Positions 11,237 through 18,750 of a stretch of DNA of 64,000 nucleotides are shown here, piece by piece. The notes beneath the pieces are model-generated. The model searched no databases and was not told the DNA's origin. It was given only the letters and a program-made list of their open reading frames with translations. Numbering within the stretch: position 1 is the stretch's first letter; each line of letters starts with the position of its first letter. Source of the stretch: Porphyrobacter sp. (GTDB lineage Bacteria > Pseudomonadota > Alphaproteobacteria > Sphingomonadales > Sphingomonadaceae); NCBI GenBank assembly GCA_017744315.1, contig JAGIBN010000001.1, positions 551,333-615,332 on the forward strand, given 5' to 3'. Made by a program: the position numbers and the translations under genes.

Positions 11237-11276
11237 AGTGCGGCACTTCGCAAGAAGTGCCGCACTTTCTCGTTTT
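11237..11276 (+). terminator. Strong intrinsic terminator after the micro-ORF
   Basis: Perfect 13-base stem AGTGCGGCACTTC / GAAGTGCCGCACT with a GCAA tetraloop, followed by TTCTCGTTTT. Immediately afterwards TTTTAAG-GCT-CTTAAAA (11273-11289) forms a second, AT-rich hairpin. Confidence 0.8.
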
Positions 11277-11342
11277 AAGGCTCTTAAAAGTGCGATAAAT
11301 CAAAAGCTTACATCGGGAAATGCGTGTTCGAGGAACATGCTG

Positions 11343-11376
11343 ACGTCCTCTCCGGCACAGGAGCAGGGCGTTTTTT
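11343..11376 (+). terminator. Second plus-strand terminator in the same gap
   Basis: ACGTCCTCTCC pairs with GGAGCAGGGCGT (one G-T pair, one bulged C) around the loop GGCACA and runs into TTTTTT. No protein gene precedes it within 70 bases, which suggests either a back-up terminator or the 3' end of a small RNA transcribed from about 11280. Confidence 0.65.
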
Positions 11377-11393
11377 ATTGTCGGCGGTCTGTT

Positions 11394-11419
11394 AACGACT
11401 TGAACGGGAGTCGTTTTTT
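11394..11419 (+). terminator. Third hairpin with T-run
   Basis: AACGACT / AGTCGTT with the 8-base loop TGAACGGG, followed by TTTTC. The surrounding 100 bases contain three GTTAAC hexamers (11391, 11463, 11485). The stem is short, so function is uncertain. Confidence 0.4.
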
Positions 11420-11494
11420 CGGGCAAGAATCGTTGCTCGCGAAAGCATTTGGCAGCTCTCGCGTTAACGCCTGATTCGCAAACTGTTAACGATT

Positions 11495-12610
11495 TCAGTC
11501 TTCGCCGTGGCCCATGGCGAGGTAATCGGCGCTCTGCATCTCGTTGAGACGGCTGACCGTGCGCTCGAATTCGAAGCGGCCGTCGCCGGCCTCGTAGAGG
11601 TCTTCAGGCGTGGCGTCAGCGGCAGCGATCAGCTTGACCTTGTTCTCGTAGAGCGCATCGATCAGCGTCACGAAGCGCGCGGCCTCGTTGCGGCGGTCGG
11701 GTCCCATCTTCGGAATCCCCATGATGAGGACCGTGTGATAGGCGCGGGCGATCGCCAGATAGTCCGCCGCGCCCCGTGCTTCGCCGCAGAGGCGCTTGAA
11801 GCTGAACACGCCGACGCCTTTCAGGCTCTTGGGGACGTGCAGCATGCGTCCGCCGCCGACATCGATATCGGCCGAGGGCACGTGTTCGCTGTCTTCCGGC
11901 GGATAGTCGGTCAGGCGGTAGAAGACCTCGCGCGCCTGCTCCGTGGCGTGCTCGCCCAGCGGATGGTACCAGGTCGCCATGCCGCCGAGGCGGTGGAGGC
12001 GATAGTCGGTCGGGCCGTTGAGCGTCAGCACGTCCAGTTCCTTCTCGATCAGGTCGATGAAGGGCAGGAAATGCTCGCGGTTGAGGCCGTTCTTGTAGAG
12101 ATCCTTGGGCGCCCGGTTGGAGGTGGTGACGATCGTCACGCCTTCGTCCAGGATGAGGTGGGTGAACAGCCGGCTCATGATCATGGCATCGGCCGAATTG
12201 TTCACCACCATCTCGTCGAAGGCGAGAACGCGCACGTTGCGGGCGATCGTTGCCGCGACCGGCGGAATCGGGTCACCGCTTTCCTTGCGGCGTTCCTCGC
12301 GCAGCAGCGCGTGGACTTCCAGCATGAAGGCATGGAAGTGGATGCGGCGCTTTTCCTCGATGTCGAGGGTCTGGTGGAACAGGTCCATCAGCATGGACTT
12401 GCCGCGCCCGACGCCGCCCCACATGTAGAGGCCGTGCGGGGAGGGGGCCTTCTTGCCCAGCAGCTTGCCGAACAGGCCGGTGGAAGTCCGCGCCTTGTAG
12501 ATTTCGCGCTGGAGCTGGTTCAGGCGCTCCGCGGCGGCGGCCTGTTCCGGGTCGGAACGAAGCTCGCCGGTCGCGACCAGCGTTTCGTAGCGTTCGAGCA
12601 TCGCGGTCAT
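11495..12610 (-). CDS. zapE: Cell division protein ZapE (AFG1-like ATPase)
   Basis: A 371-residue AAA-type ATPase. Walker A is GGVGRGKSM (about residues 65-73), preceded by GLYMWGG, and Walker B is VLAFDEMVV; both fit the AFG1/ZapE family, as does the length. In E. coli ZapE binds FtsZ and affects Z-ring stability under stress or low oxygen; mitochondrial AFG1 acts in protein quality control. The start is the ATG at 12610; a second ATG three codons in is possible. It lies downstream of sdhB on the same strand with a 91-base gap. The usual neighbour mdh is not present downstream; instead the hairpin-rich gap follows. Confidence 0.92.
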   Translation of the reverse strand: MTAMLERYETLVATGELRSDPEQAAAAERLNQLQREIYKARTSTGLFGKLLGKKAPSPHGLYMWGGVGRGKSMLMDLFHQTLDIEEKRRIHFHAFMLEVHALLREERRKESGDPIPPVAATIARNVRVLAFDEMVVNNSADAMIMSRLFTHLILDEGVTIVTTSNRAPKDLYKNGLNREHFLPFIDLIEKELDVLTLNGPTDYRLHRLGGMATWYHPLGEHATEQAREVFYRLTDYPPEDSEHVPSADIDVGGGRMLHVPKSLKGVGVFSFKRLCGEARGAADYLAIARAYHTVLIMGIPKMGPDRRNEAARFVTLIDALYENKVKLIAAADATPEDLYEAGDGRFEFERTVSRLNEMQSADYLAMGHGED

Positions 12611-12701
12611 TGCAGGCCTGCCTTGAGGTGCGGGCCTGCGACGGGAGATGGTTCGGACGACACGGGGTCAGCGCAGTTGAGGTAAAGTCGAGTCCGGGGA
12701 C

Positions 12702-13484
12702 TCAGACCTGACGCTCGGCCTGCATCTTCTTGATTTCGGCGATCGCACGCGCGGGCGAGAGGCCCTTGGGGCAGACGTTCGCGCAGTTCATGATCGTGTG
12801 GCAGCGGTAGAGGCGGAAGGGATCCTCCAGCTCGTCCAGACGCTCACCCGTCATTTCGTCGCGACTGTCGGCCAGCCAGCGATAGGCCTGGAGCAGGATC
12901 GCCGGGCCGAGGAACTTGTCGGAATTCCACCAGTAGCTCGGGCACGAGGTCGAGCAGCAGGCGCAGAGGATGCACTCGTAGAGACCGTCCAGCTTCTCGC
13001 GCTGTTCGGGGCTCTGGAGGCGTTCCTTGCCCGACGGCGTGGTCGAAACCGTCTGTAGCCAGGGGCGGATCGAGGCGTACTGCGCGTAGAAGTGCGTGAA
13101 ATCGGGGACGAGGTCCTTGATCACTTCCATGTGCGGCAGCGGGGTGATGCGGATATCGCCCTTGAGGTCCTCGATCGCGGTGGTGCAGGCGAGGCCGTTC
13201 GAGCCGTTCATGTTCATCGCGCAGGAACCGCAGATGCCTTCGCGGCACGACCGGCGGAAGGTCAGCGTCGAATCCAGCTCGTTCTTGATCTTGATGATCG
13301 CGTCGAGAACCATCGGGCCGCAATTGTCGAGGTCGATCTCGAACGTGTCGTAGCGCGGATTCTCGCCCGAATCCGGGTCGTAGCGGTAGACGGTGAACTT
13401 CTTGACGCGCGTGGCGCCTTCGGCCTTGTGAACCTTGCCCTGCTTCTTGATCTTGCTGTTGGCCGGGAGGGTGAAGCTCGCCAT
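12702..13484 (-). CDS. sdhB: Succinate dehydrogenase iron-sulfur subunit
   Basis: A 260-residue subunit of complex II that passes electrons from SdhA flavin to quinone. The [2Fe-2S] ligands are in [12 protein letters not shown] (Cys80, 85, 88) plus Cys100. The C-terminal cluster motifs are [12 protein letters not shown] (from residue 171) and [16 protein letters not shown] chose the ATG at 13484, which follows GGGGA by 7 bases and gives the conserved [12 protein letters not shown]; an in-frame ATG at 13508 adds eight unlikely residues. Upstream on the same strand there is no sdhA, sdhC or sdhD: the neighbour is a divergent DUF4242 gene. Confidence 0.95.
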   Translation of the reverse strand: MASFTLPANSKIKKQGKVHKAEGATRVKKFTVYRYDPDSGENPRYDTFEIDLDNCGPMVLDAIIKIKNELDSTLTFRRSCREGICGSCAMNMNGSNGLACTTAIEDLKGDIRITPLPHMEVIKDLVPDFTHFYAQYASIRPWLQTVSTTPSGKERLQSPEQREKLDGLYECILCACCSTSCPSYWWNSDKFLGPAILLQAYRWLADSRDEMTGERLDELEDPFRLYRCHTIMNCANVCPKGLSPARAIAEIKKMQAERQV

Positions 13485-13750
13485 GAAGAAATCCCCGTGA
13501 TCTTGCACTGCGGCACGAACCGCGACTGTGAATGTCCCCTTAGCGATTCAACCGCGTGGGGCAAGGGCCAGAGTGGGTGTGATAGCGGTTTCGTGGCCTC
13601 AGGGTGTTGCAAATCGGTCCTGCGGGATTGCGGCAGGCGAACGATTCCCGGCGCGGCGCGGGTTAAACGGGCGTATGACAGTCCGATCCGACGGGCCGCG
13701 AGGACGGCATCCGGCGATCTGCGCGGTCCCGAAGCCATGGGAGAGCGGCG

Positions 13751-14035
13751 ATGATGAAGCGCTATGTGATCGAGCGCGACTTGCCCGGCGTGGGCGCGTT
13801 GAACCGTGCGGAACTGGGCGGGGCGGCGCGAACGTCCAATGCCGCGCTGGCGCGGATACCCGGCATACAGTGGGAGCATTCCTACGTCGCCGGGGACAAG
13901 ACTTTCTGCATCTACCTGGCAGAGAGCGAGGAGCGGATTCGCGAACATGCGGAAATGTCCGGCTTTCCGGCTGCGCGCATTACCGAGGTTGCGGCGATCA
14001 TCGATCCGACGACCGAGCAAAGCTGCGCGATCTGA
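13751..14035 (+). CDS. DUF4242 / SCO4226-like small protein
   Basis: A 94-residue protein starting at paired ATGs (13751, 13754) after GGGAGAG. It matches the DUF4242 pattern: MKRYVIERDLPGVG, a central WEHSYVAGDKTFCIYLAESEE, then IREHAEMSGFPA and ITEVAAIIDP. It is a ferredoxin-like fold of which one actinobacterial member (SCO4226) binds nickel; the His, Cys and Glu residues that might bind metal are visible, but the function here is unknown. It is monocistronic and ends at a strong terminator. Confidence 0.8.
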   Translation: MMKRYVIERDLPGVGALNRAELGGAARTSNAALARIPGIQWEHSYVAGDKTFCIYLAESEERIREHAEMSGFPAARITEVAAIIDPTTEQSCAI

Positions 14036-14038
14036 CGG

Positions 14039-14075
14039 CAAAAGGCCCCGCACGTTGCCGTGCGGGGCCTTTTTT
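14039..14075. terminator. Bidirectional intrinsic terminator
   Basis: AAAGGCCCCGCACG / CGTGCGGGGCCTTT with the TTGC loop, T-run on the plus strand and A-run on the left. It lies between the DUF4242 gene (plus) and rne (minus, ending at 14137) and can serve both. Confidence 0.88.
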
Positions 14076-14136
14076 CTGGAGGAGGGCGGCCTGAACCGCA
14101 CCCATACCGTCAGTTTCGGCCGTCAGCTTTCGGCCG

Positions 14137-16989
14137 TCAGTTGCCGAAAGTGCGCTGCCACCAGCCACGACGCGGACCCGAGGCGTCGTCCGAAGACTCG
14201 GCGGCAACGGGCTCTTCGTTGGCGGCCGTCACGGCGACCGGCTCTTCGGCCACCGGTTCGGCAGCGGCCTTGGCGGCAGCCTTCGGCTTCGCCCGGGTCG
14301 CGGTCTTGCGCGCCGGCTTGGCGGGGGCTTCCGCTGCCTCGGCCGTGTCGGCCTTCCGGGCGCGGGTGCGCTTCGGCTTGGCAGGCGCTTCCTCGGCGGC
14401 CGGAGCTTCCGCAGGTGCTTCGGCGGCTTCCTCGGCCTTCTTGCGGCGCGTACGCTTCGGCTTGGCCGGAGCCTCTTCCTCGGCAGCCGGAGCTTCCGCG
14501 GCCGGAGCTTCGGTTACGGCTTCGACCGTCTCGGCCTTCTTGCGGCGGGTGCGCTTCGGCTTGGCCGGAGCCTCTTCCTCGGCGGCCGGTGCTTCGACGA
14601 CCGGAGCTTCGGTTACGGCTTCAACCGTCTCCGCCTTCTTGCGACGGGTGCGCTTCGGCTTGGCAGGTGCTTCCTCGGCCTCGACGACCGGTTCGGCGGC
14701 GATCACCACTTCGGCGACGACTTCGACCGGTTCTTCAGCTTCGGTCACGGCCTCGGCCGCTTCCTCGCTACCGTTTTCGGCGCCTTCACCGTTCTCGTCA
14801 CGCCGACCGCGCCGACGACGGCCACCACGGCGGCGGCGCTTGCGCGGTGCCTCCGAGTCGTCGCCTTCCGCGGCAGGTGCGAATTCGCCATCGGTTTCGG
14901 CATCCGCTTCACCGTCTTCGACGGCCGCTTCAGCGTCAACGTCGCCTTCAGCCTCGAATTCGGCGCCTTCTTCCGAGCCGTTCTCGTCGCGGCGATCGCG
15001 ACCACGACCCCGGCGACGCTTGCGACGCTTGCGGCGCGAGCCGCCTTCATCGTCCTCGTCACGGGTTTCGCCACGCGATTCGCTGCGGCCACGCGCTTCC
15101 TCGCGCTCTTCCTCGGCGAACTCTTCTTCCTCGTCGATGAAGTCGTCCTCGACGTCTTCGGCGATCGGGTCGAAGCGCGGAACGAACTCGTTACGCGGGC
15201 CGGACGAGATCACGCGCATCTTCGCGCCTTCGTTCTCGCCTTCGGGGATCACTTCGACATTGACGCCGTAGCGGTCCTCGATGTCGGCGAGATCGGTGCG
15301 CTTGGCGTTGAGCAGGTAGATCGCCGCCTCGGTCGAGGCGAAGAGCGAAACCACGACGCCCTTGCCCTTGGCCGCTTCGTCCTCGATCAGACGCAGCGCC
15401 GAGAGGCCCGCCGAGCTGGCGGTGCGGACGAGGCCGGTGCCGTCGCAGTGCGGGCAGGAGCGGGTGGTCGCTTCCAGCACGCCGGTGCGCAGGCGCTGGC
15501 GGCTCATTTCCATCAGGCCGAAGCTGGAAATGCGGCCGACCTGGATGCGGGCGCGGTCGTTCTTGAGCGCTTCCTTGACGGCCTTCTCGACCTTGCGGAC
15601 GTTCGAGCCGTACTCCATGTCGATGAAGTCGATCACGACCAGACCGGCCATGTCGCGCAGGCGAAGCTGACGGGCGATTTCCTGCGCGGCTTCGAGGTTG
15701 GTGGCGACCGCCGTCTGCTCGATGCCGTGCTCCTTGGTGGCGCGGCCCGAGTTGATGTCGATCGAGACGAGCGCCTCGGTCGGGTTGATGACGATGTAGC
15801 CGCCCGAACGCAGCTGCACGACCGGATCGTACATCGCGGTCAGCTGGTCTTCTGCGCCGTAGCGCTGGAACAGCGGCACGGGGTCGGAATAGGGCTTAAC
15901 CTTGCGGCCGTGGCTCGGCATCAGGAGCTTCATGAAGTCCTTGGCCGCGCGGTAGCCTTCCTCGCCCTCGACGACGACTTCCTCGATATCGCGGTTATAG
16001 ATGTCGCGGATGGCGCGCTTGATGAGGTCGCTGTCCGAATGGATCAGCGCCGGCGCGGCCGAGCGCATCGTCTGTTCGCGCAGCTCGTCCCAGAGGCGGG
16101 CGAGATAGTCGAAGTCGCGCTTGATCTCGGTCTTGGTGCGCTGGAGGCCCGCCGTGCGGACGATACAGCCCATCGAGCGCGGCAGGTCCATTTCGGCGAT
16201 GATCGACTTCAGGCGCTTGCGGTCCGACGCCGAGCTGATCTTGCGGCTGATGCCGCCGCCATGGCTCGAATTCGGCATGAGCACGCAGTAGCGGCCCGCG
16301 AGGCTGAGGTAGGTGGTGAGGGCGGCGCCCTTGTTGCCGCGCTCTTCCTTGACGACCTGCACCAGCAGCACCTGGCGGCGGTGGATCACGTCCTGGATCT
16401 TGTAGCGGCGGCGCAGCGCCATGCGCTTGGCGCGCAGTTCGTCGGCTTCCTTCGAGCGACCGCCGCTGCGGCCACCTTGGCGGCGACCACGGCCACGGCG
16501 GCCACGGCCACCGTTTTCTTCCTCGGAAGCTTCTTCCTCGGCGGTTTCGAAGCCGTTCTCGACGGCGCCGTCCTCGATCGTGGCGACCTGGTCCTTCTCG
16601 GAAGTGTCGACTTCAGTCAGGCCGCCGTCGTCGTAGCCGTCGCCGCCGTCTTCGTCCTCGTCATCGCCTTCCGAAGCGCGCAGGGCGGCTTCTTCCTCGG
16701 CATGGGCGGCTTCTTCCGCCAGCAGGGCCTCGCGGTCCTCCTTGGGGATCTGGTAGTAGTCGGGATGGATTTCGCTGAAGGCCAGGAAGCCGTGGCGATT
16801 GCCGCCGAAATCGACGAACGCCGCCTGGAGCGAAGGTTCCACGCGGGTGACCTTCGCCAGGTAGATGTTGCCTTTTATCTGCTTCTTGTCGGCCGATTCG
16901 AAATCGAACTCTTCAATGCGATTTCCCTTGAGTACCGCCACCCGCGTTTCTTCCGGGTGGCGCGCATCGATGAGCATGCGCGTTGCCAT
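14137..16989 (-). CDS. rne: Ribonuclease E
   Basis: A 950-residue endoribonuclease, core of the RNA degradosome. The start MATRMLIDARHPEETRVAV is the family opening; longer in-frame starts add an arbitrary leader. The S1 RNA-binding domain begins near residue 38 and is split by an acidic then Arg-Gly-rich insertion (about 88-190), as in other alphaproteobacterial RNase E proteins. The catalytic aspartates are in VSIDINSG and VVIDFIDMEYGS, and the zinc-link cysteines in SCPHCDGTG. The C-terminal half is disordered: Arg/Lys patches, long Glu/Asp tracts and several near-identical APAKPKRTRRKKAE repeats, which should bind RNA or partners. Confidence 0.95.
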   Translation of the reverse strand: MATRMLIDARHPEETRVAVLKGNRIEEFDFESADKKQIKGNIYLAKVTRVEPSLQAAFVDFGGNRHGFLAFSEIHPDYYQIPKEDREALLAEEAAHAEEEAALRASEGDDEDEDGGDGYDDGGLTEVDTSEKDQVATIEDGAVENGFETAEEEASEEENGGRGRRGRGRRQGGRSGGRSKEADELRAKRMALRRRYKIQDVIHRRQVLLVQVVKEERGNKGAALTTYLSLAGRYCVLMPNSSHGGGISRKISSASDRKRLKSIIAEMDLPRSMGCIVRTAGLQRTKTEIKRDFDYLARLWDELREQTMRSAAPALIHSDSDLIKRAIRDIYNRDIEEVVVEGEEGYRAAKDFMKLLMPSHGRKVKPYSDPVPLFQRYGAEDQLTAMYDPVVQLRSGGYIVINPTEALVSIDINSGRATKEHGIEQTAVATNLEAAQEIARQLRLRDMAGLVVIDFIDMEYGSNVRKVEKAVKEALKNDRARIQVGRISSFGLMEMSRQRLRTGVLEATTRSCPHCDGTGLVRTASSAGLSALRLIEDEAAKGKGVVVSLFASTEAAIYLLNAKRTDLADIEDRYGVNVEVIPEGENEGAKMRVISSGPRNEFVPRFDPIAEDVEDDFIDEEEEFAEEEREEARGRSESRGETRDEDDEGGSRRKRRKRRRGRGRDRRDENGSEEGAEFEAEGDVDAEAAVEDGEADAETDGEFAPAAEGDDSEAPRKRRRRGGRRRRGRRDENGEGAENGSEEAAEAVTEAEEPVEVVAEVVIAAEPVVEAEEAPAKPKRTRRKKAETVEAVTEAPVVEAPAAEEEAPAKPKRTRRKKAETVEAVTEAPAAEAPAAEEEAPAKPKRTRRKKAEEAAEAPAEAPAAEEAPAKPKRTRARKADTAEAAEAPAKPARKTATRAKPKAAAKAAAEPVAEEPVAVTAANEEPVAAESSDDASGPRRGWWQRTFGN
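14340..14690 (-). repeat. In-frame tandem repeats in the RNase E C-terminal tail
   Basis: Four imperfect repeats encode APAKPKRTRRKKAE or APAKPKRTRARKAD, separated by Glu/Ala/Pro/Val linkers. The DNA copies (centred on a CGCTTCGGCTTGGC core in plus orientation) are nearly identical, so copy number could change by recombination or slippage without a frameshift. Confidence 0.75.
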
Positions 16990-17367
16990 TGTATAGTCTC
17001 CGTACGCGCTCTGCCCCGGCCGGATCAGCCAGGGTGGCGCGTGTCTGTGCGATGATGCCCGCCGTGAGGACATGAGGCCTGCCGGATGCGGCAAAGCCTG
17101 CCTCTGAACGGCCTGTCTCGAAACGGGCAGGGGTAAAGTGTGAAACGGGGCAATCCAGCGCCCCGAGTGCGACGGTTTCTTTGTCTGCCGCGCCGGAAGG
17201 CGCGGTGGTGCCTGCGGTCTTGCGGCGAAGTGCCGAGAGACGTGCGGGCGTGTCTGCGAGCGGAAGTGCGCGTGGCGATTTCGGACACGCGAAGAATTGC
17301 GCCCACACCGCCACCGCCCGTTCGGGCGTCGGCTGGCAAGGCGGCAATTGGCTTCTCATCTCTCGCG
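16990..17367 (-). promoter_or_regulatory. Upstream leader region of rne
   Basis: This 378-base stretch before rne has no convincing gene. It contains a perfect hairpin with a 4-base loop, CCGCGCC-GGAA-GGCGCGG (17188-17205), and a weaker one near 17105-17130. In E. coli the structured rne 5' leader mediates autoregulation by RNase E. A similar role here is inference from position and structure only. Confidence 0.35.
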
Positions 17368-17598
17368 TCAACCTGTTCGATCCGGAACGAATTTTCCGGT
17401 TTTTGACGGCCGGGACTTGGCCTTGTCGATCTTGGACTTGGCCTTGTCGGTCTTGCGTCGGTCCTGCCCGTCGCCGTTCGAAGCGGCGTCTTTCCGGATT
17501 GCGCCGGATTGCAGGGACCGAGGCTTTTTTGTCCCGGGTCGGAACGGACTAGCATTCAAGACACTGTACGGCAAGTTCATTGCCGAACTGTGTGTCAT
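17368..17598 (-). CDS. Possible 76-residue lysine-rich protein
   Basis: A minus-strand frame starting at an ATG (17598) with GGAG 6 bases upstream, encoding MTHSSAMNLPYSVLNASP and ending in a Lys-rich tail (KTDKAKSKIDKAKSRPSK). The tail comes from two 21-base direct repeats (17413-17454). It lies divergent from the amidase gene and in front of rne. No family is recognised and the composition (Lys, Ser, Asp) could equally come from non-coding repeat DNA. A much longer open frame reading back through the PBP1A gene is a GC-driven shadow. Confidence 0.3.
   Translation of the reverse strand: MTHSSAMNLPYSVLNASPFRPGTKKPRSLQSGAIRKDAASNGDGQDRRKTDKAKSKIDKAKSRPSKTGKFVPDRTG
17413..17454 (+). repeat. 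Two 21-base direct repeats
   Basis: Two adjacent copies of a 21-base unit containing the shared cores GGACTTGGCCTTGTCG and TCTT differ at one position (A or G at unit base 17). The period is a multiple of three and on the minus strand encodes the repeated DKAKSK element of the possible Lys-rich protein. Confidence 0.85.
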
Positions 17599-17694
17599 AT
17601 CGCGCTCCGGATTGCCGCCAGGGGCGTGAAATCGGGGGAAAAGCGCGTCACGGCGGGATTGCCGGGCGGGCGGCGCGATCCTAGTCATGAGGTC

Positions 17695-18564
17695 ATGTCG
17701 CGCCCGATCCAGCTCGCCATGATCCTGTCGGCGCCCCTGGCGCTGGTGATCGCGTTGTGGGTGCTCTGGCCGCGTTTCGTGCTTTCGCCGCGCGATCTCG
17801 ATTACGTCGTCCGTTTCGACCTGCCCGACGGCAACATGCCGGTGGACCTGCCGCGCATCGACGGTCCCGCCGACGCCAGCCGCCCGTTGGTGGTGATCGA
17901 CGCCGGGCACGGCGGGTTCGATCCCGGCGCCGGGCAGGGCGACCTCAAGGAAAAGACCGTGGCGCTGCGGATCGCCACCGCCTTGCGCAACCGCCTGCTC
18001 GAAAGCGGCGGCATCCGCGTGGCGCTGACCCGCGATGCCGACCGCTTCATCGCCTTGCCCGACCGGCCCGACATCGCGCGCCGTCTGGGCGCCGATCTCT
18101 TCGTGTCGATCCATGCCGACAGCGCCGATGCCGATTCCGCGCGCGGGGCCAGCGTCTACGTCCTGTCCGAGAAGGGATCGAGCGAGGCCGCCGAACGCTT
18201 CGCCGCGCGCGAGAACCAGGCTGGCCGCGTCAACGGCGTGGCGCTGGCGCAGACCAGCCAGACGGTCGGCGCGATCCTGCTCGACCTGTCGCAGCGGGGG
18301 ACGCAGGCGGGGTCGACGCAAGTGGGTGAACTGGTCCTGCGCGAGATGCGCGGTGCCGGTCTCGGCCTGCACCGCGACGACGTGCAGACCGCTGCGCTTG
18401 CCGTGCTCAAGGCGCCGGACATTCCCTCGATCCTGTTCGAGACCGGCTATATCAACAACCCGGCGGATGCCGAACTGCTCGGCTCGCGCAAGGGGCAGCA
18501 GGCGCTGGCCGACGCCGCCGCCCGCGCCATCCGCGCCTATTTCGCGCGCAAGGGCGGCGCGTGA
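17695..18564 (+). CDS. N-acetylmuramoyl-L-alanine amidase (Amidase_3, AmiC-like)
   Basis: A 289-residue zinc amidase that cleaves the stem peptide from muramic acid in peptidoglycan, needed for daughter-cell separation. An N-terminal anchor (LAMILSAPLALVIALWVLW) is followed by the catalytic domain: VVIDAGHGGFDPGA (first His), the KTVAL region, FVSIHADSAD (second His) and ILFETGYINNPADAELL (Glu). The ATG at 17695 gives the membrane segment immediately after MSRPIQ; the long frame upstream has no ribosome site. There is no separate AMIN domain. The PBP1A gene follows on the same strand. Confidence 0.92.
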   Translation: MSRPIQLAMILSAPLALVIALWVLWPRFVLSPRDLDYVVRFDLPDGNMPVDLPRIDGPADASRPLVVIDAGHGGFDPGAGQGDLKEKTVALRIATALRNRLLESGGIRVALTRDADRFIALPDRPDIARRLGADLFVSIHADSADADSARGASVYVLSEKGSSEAAERFAARENQAGRVNGVALAQTSQTVGAILLDLSQRGTQAGSTQVGELVLREMRGAGLGLHRDDVQTAALAVLKAPDIPSILFETGYINNPADAELLGSRKGQQALADAAARAIRAYFARKGGA

Positions 18565-18750
18565 AACGGACCTGCCGCCAGAGCCGGCGGTGCGACGAAA
18601 AGAGTGTCCGGCGTCTGGTCTTGCCCGAAAAGGGCGTGCTAGGACCGCCCGACCGGGGCACATCGGGTTCCGATTAATCTGTTGTTGCCGCATTTTCCAC
18701 GCGCTCGGGTGTTTCCACCTGATTGGAAAATGCTCTAGAGGGCAGTCGAA

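Noticed and set aside
12690..12703. Short hairpin GAGTCC-GG-GGACTC at the sdhB stop
   Set aside because: Only six base pairs, and no T-run follows on the minus strand, so it is not called a terminator.
14340..14690. Possible CRISPR-like array
   Set aside because: The repeats are in frame within rne, of unequal spacing, and encode the Lys/Arg tail. No cas genes are in the window.
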